Source of the DNA: Amborella trichopoda
Taxonomy: Eukaryota > Streptophyta > Magnoliopsida > Amborellales > Amborellaceae
Assembly: GCF_000471905.2 (NCBI RefSeq)
Contig: NW_006494876.1
Location: 584,827 to 648,826 of the forward strand
Direction: 5' to 3'
DNA: 64,000 bases
Part shown: piece by piece, positions 61,893-64,000 of the stretch
Layout of the letters: every line of letters starts with the position of its first letter
How positions within the stretch are numbered: position 1 is the stretch's first letter
Notes under the pieces: generated by a model
The model's database searches: none
What the model saw: the letters and a program-made list of their open reading frames with translations, nothing else
What the model was told of the DNA's origin: nothing
Made by a program: the position numbers and the translations under genes

Positions 61893-64000
61893 ATGTTCAG
61901 ATGTCGCTCTGCTTTGCGCCCTACGCTCAGCTCCATGCTTCATTGCAAAATTTCTTCTTCCAAAACTCTAATTCTCCAAAACCCTACTTCTCAATCAATC
62001 AACAGCCATTTCTTCATAAAACCACGAACTCCATCATTCAAATCCTCTTCACTGCCAGAAACCCTAGTTTCTTCTCCCGAGTTCCCCTTTTGCAAGGCGC
62101 TAATTCTCCCAAACCCTTATTTACAGTCAAGATCGACCCATTTTATCAGAAGTTCGGGTATTCCACCATTTTGCGCTTTCTCACTTTCTTCAACCCTAAC
62201 TTCTCACCGTGGTTCTCATTATGGCCAGTCTTCTCCAGAGATTGATGACGATGACGCTAATGAGCGATTCATAATCCACAGGGACTTGACCAAGGCACCT
62301 AGGCTCTTTGTTGTTCAACCTCGAATTAGGCCTGATTCTCTGTTGCAGTCGAAGCTTTCTGAAGCTTTGAATTTGGCGAATTCTTTGGAAGAACAGAGAG
62401 AAGGTGTTTTGTACAATGAGCCAAGCTCTAAAGAGATGCCCCCTCATTTAGTTGTTCAGAACCCGGTTGCTAGATCGTTGAAGACCCATGCTGGTTGGCT
62501 TTGATTTTACTAGCTTTGTTTGTTGTATTTTGAAGAAGAATTTTGGTTATCAGATGGAACTTTTCATTTTTTGTTTGATTTGGATATTGGACTGTGGATT
62601 TTGTAGTTGGAAATTTGATTGTGACAAAGATGCTTAAAAAATGTTGCTTTGCTAACATTTGATATTGATTCTTTGCTCTAAATTTTAATATTTTGATCTC
62701 AATTTTTATTTTTTTGAAATTTTTTATGGGTTTGGATAAAATGCTAGTACCTGGTTTCGTACAATCTTCTAGCATTTCCGCAACCATTTGATGTGAACTG
62801 CAGATGGTTGGGTTGTGTCATTGCTCCACTCAAAGTTCTTCAATTTTTTTGAAGAACTTTGAGAGGAGATTCGATTCACCCCGAGGACCGCTTGTTGCAC
62901 CTTTCATCGAGGTGATGCTAGGAAACCCAAATGTTGTAAAAAAAAAATCTTCCCTTCTTTAATTTGGGGTGTTTGGAAATGATTGTATGGGTTTGTTGAT
63001 GGTATCTATGGCAGATACATACTTCGGAGCTGGTACGGTGGATAACATTAAATGCCACTTAAATGCATTGGATTCCAAGGCAAGTGAGTGCTTTTGTGAT
63101 ATGATGGATAATTTCATGGAACATAAATCCCACACATTTAATTGAGCAATATTTTGTTTCTTATGAGAATTTCAGTAAAAATTTGTTATAAGACTAACAA
63201 TTGTACTTTGATAATGCGTTGGATCTTTTGATGAAGTTGATAGACAATGATGTACTTCTATTTAGATTAATTGTGAGTTGTAACTTGTAACCATAGAATT
63301 TGAAAGGATTAGCTATGCCCGTAGATGTTACATTTTTAACTAGTGAAGGAAAAGAGGCTCTAATGTTTCAAATATTTCTGAAAACTATCCTTTGTTTCTT
63401 AACTAGCAAAATAATTCATTAGAAAAACAAAACATATGCGATGAATATTCAGCTGGTGCTGTTTGAAAAGCTGGTTTACCATTCTCGTAGAGCATATGTA
63501 TTGGGCATTCTCTTTAAAGTAAACATAGTGGAAACCTGGTTCAAGCTTCTGCTTTCTTGGAGTGGAACTAAGTGAATTATGTTTATATGGTTCCTATATA
63601 TCTGAATAGGTCTGCTCCTCATGTGTGTTTTTCTCTTGCAGAGGCACCAGTGCTCAAGAAAGTTGTATTATGTATTTTCACATGTACCACTGTTATCTTG
63701 ATCATGGGTTTTCATATTGCTCATCATTTGTGAATTTCTTTTTTTGAAGGTTAACTAGCTTTCATTAATTAATGTAATATTTACAAAACTGTAATATCTC
63801 AAGTGGCTCTATACTTTGTTATGCTATGATCTTTAAAATTATGTGCACTGTTTAATATTGTTGACAACCACAACAGTGGAGTTTCTAGTTTATCCTTCCC
63901 GAACAAGGAAGTCTGCTTGCTGATTTCATTCCCACCAGATATGAGCAAAGGATGAAGCACCTCCTGTCTATCAAAAATTTTGACGAAAATGTTGTTGGGG
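61893..64000 (+). CDS. HFLX: HflX-type GTP-binding protein, organelle-targeted, 5' part of gene (truncated by window)
   Basis: Exon 1 is 61893-62493 and exon 2 is 63015-63083. The donor 'gctg|gttggc' and acceptor 'atggcag|atac' join in phase to give KTHADTYFGAGTVDNIKCHL. The N-terminal 120 residues are rich in Ser, Pro, Phe, Arg and Lys and poor in acidic residues, as in a chloroplast or mitochondrial transit peptide, ending near a DDDD patch. The HflX N-terminal domain then starts with RLFVVQPRIRPDSLLQSKLS, LANSLEEQREG and PPHLVVQNPV. This matches the plant family of At3g49725. Bacterial HflX binds and splits ribosomes; an organellar ribosome role is inferred. Exon 2 may end at 63083 (GTGAGT donor) or 63079 (GC donor, AAG|GCAAGT). 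The GTPase domain lies beyond the window. The ATG chosen is the first in frame after the upstream repeat. Confidence 0.9.
62494..63014 (+). other. Intron 1 of HflX-like gene
   Basis: 521 bases, GTTGGC...GGCAG. T-rich and stop-rich in all frames. Confidence 0.88.
63084..63738 (+). other. Intron 2 of HflX-like gene (start)
   Basis: No sequence encoding the next expected HflX segment (the VDAVFVNA-like stretch that follows LNALDSK in relatives) is present up to the window end, so intron 2 is at least about 0.9 kb. It contains the LINE tail listed next. Confidence 0.6.
63739..64000 (-). mobile_element. 3' end of a LINE, inserted antisense in intron 2 of the HflX-like gene
   Basis: Read on the minus strand, 63800-63739 gives 'attacattaattaatgaaag' then 'ctagttaaccttc' and an A run. 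This closely follows the 3' end of the LINE at 11560-11612 (attaatga...gttaccgttc, A run). The minus-strand frame over about 63842-63998 is open for about 50 codons, but I cannot identify it as a named LINE domain. The + strand also has a short open frame over 63885-64000. Confidence 0.6.

Noticed and set aside
61850-62245. 131-codon ORF on the + strand starting upstream of the HflX-like ATG
   Set aside because: Out of frame with the HflX coding sequence; the frame starting at 61893 carries the conserved domain and splices in phase.
63885-64000. Possible HflX exon 3 on the + strand (open frame to window end)
   Set aside because: The translation does not resemble the HflX segment expected after LNALDSK, and the region adjoins a reversed LINE tail.

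Overview
This is AT-rich plant nuclear DNA. It carries two interrupted host genes with plant-type splice sites, and the rest is mostly old, broken transposable elements. The best protein matches are to angiosperm families: a DUF21/CBS (CNNM/CorC-type) membrane protein and an HflX-type organellar GTPase. LINE, Copia, Gypsy, hAT, Mutator-like and Harbinger-like remnants support a flowering plant, but I cannot name the species. Nearly all element ORFs are full of stops and frameshifts, so most insertions are old. There are two assembly gaps (18040-18419 and 46243-46484).

Layout. 1-5450: LTR-retroelement debris, comprising an LTR-like repeat with a long polypyrimidine tract, a tandem block of GGCGACAC units, a small acidic ORF and a Gypsy-type 3' end. 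5900-11612: a nearly full-length but dead LINE on the + strand (end of ORF1, endonuclease, reverse transcriptase, zf-RVT, RNase H, poly-A). 12300-23800: a cluster of non-autonomous DNA elements, namely Mutator-like MITEs with 9-bp target duplications, a 1.2-kb foldback built of nested palindromes, and a second foldback split by a hAT element with a perfect 8-bp duplication. 24335-31918: the intact DUF21/CBS gene on the minus strand, 11 exons and 422 codons. 32500-34211: promoter-side repeats and two more MITEs. 35921-41458: a decayed minus-strand Copia-like element between two direct repeats of about 1.06 kb. 41475-42902 and 52702-54046: two copies of a Harbinger-like non-autonomous element. 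43000-45800: a second polypyrimidine LTR-like repeat. 48374-52430: a second copy of the GGCGACAC-type retroelement, split by a 2457-bp solo LTR with a perfect 5-bp duplication. 54570-57870: a Copia pol remnant on the + strand. 58100-61640: a MITE, a TCTAGAAACCC-type minisatellite and two foldbacks. 61893 to the window end: the first two coding exons of the HflX-like gene, whose second intron carries the reversed 3' tail of another LINE.

The two host genes are unrelated in function and convey no pathway together. The most notable points are: an in-phase, stop-free 432-bp intron in the DUF21/CBS gene; a MITE group that keeps one backbone but carries either of two subterminal palindromes; and a foldback whose arms are made of repeated self-complementary units. 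I found no CRISPR array, operon or rRNA gene, and could not support any tRNA gene.
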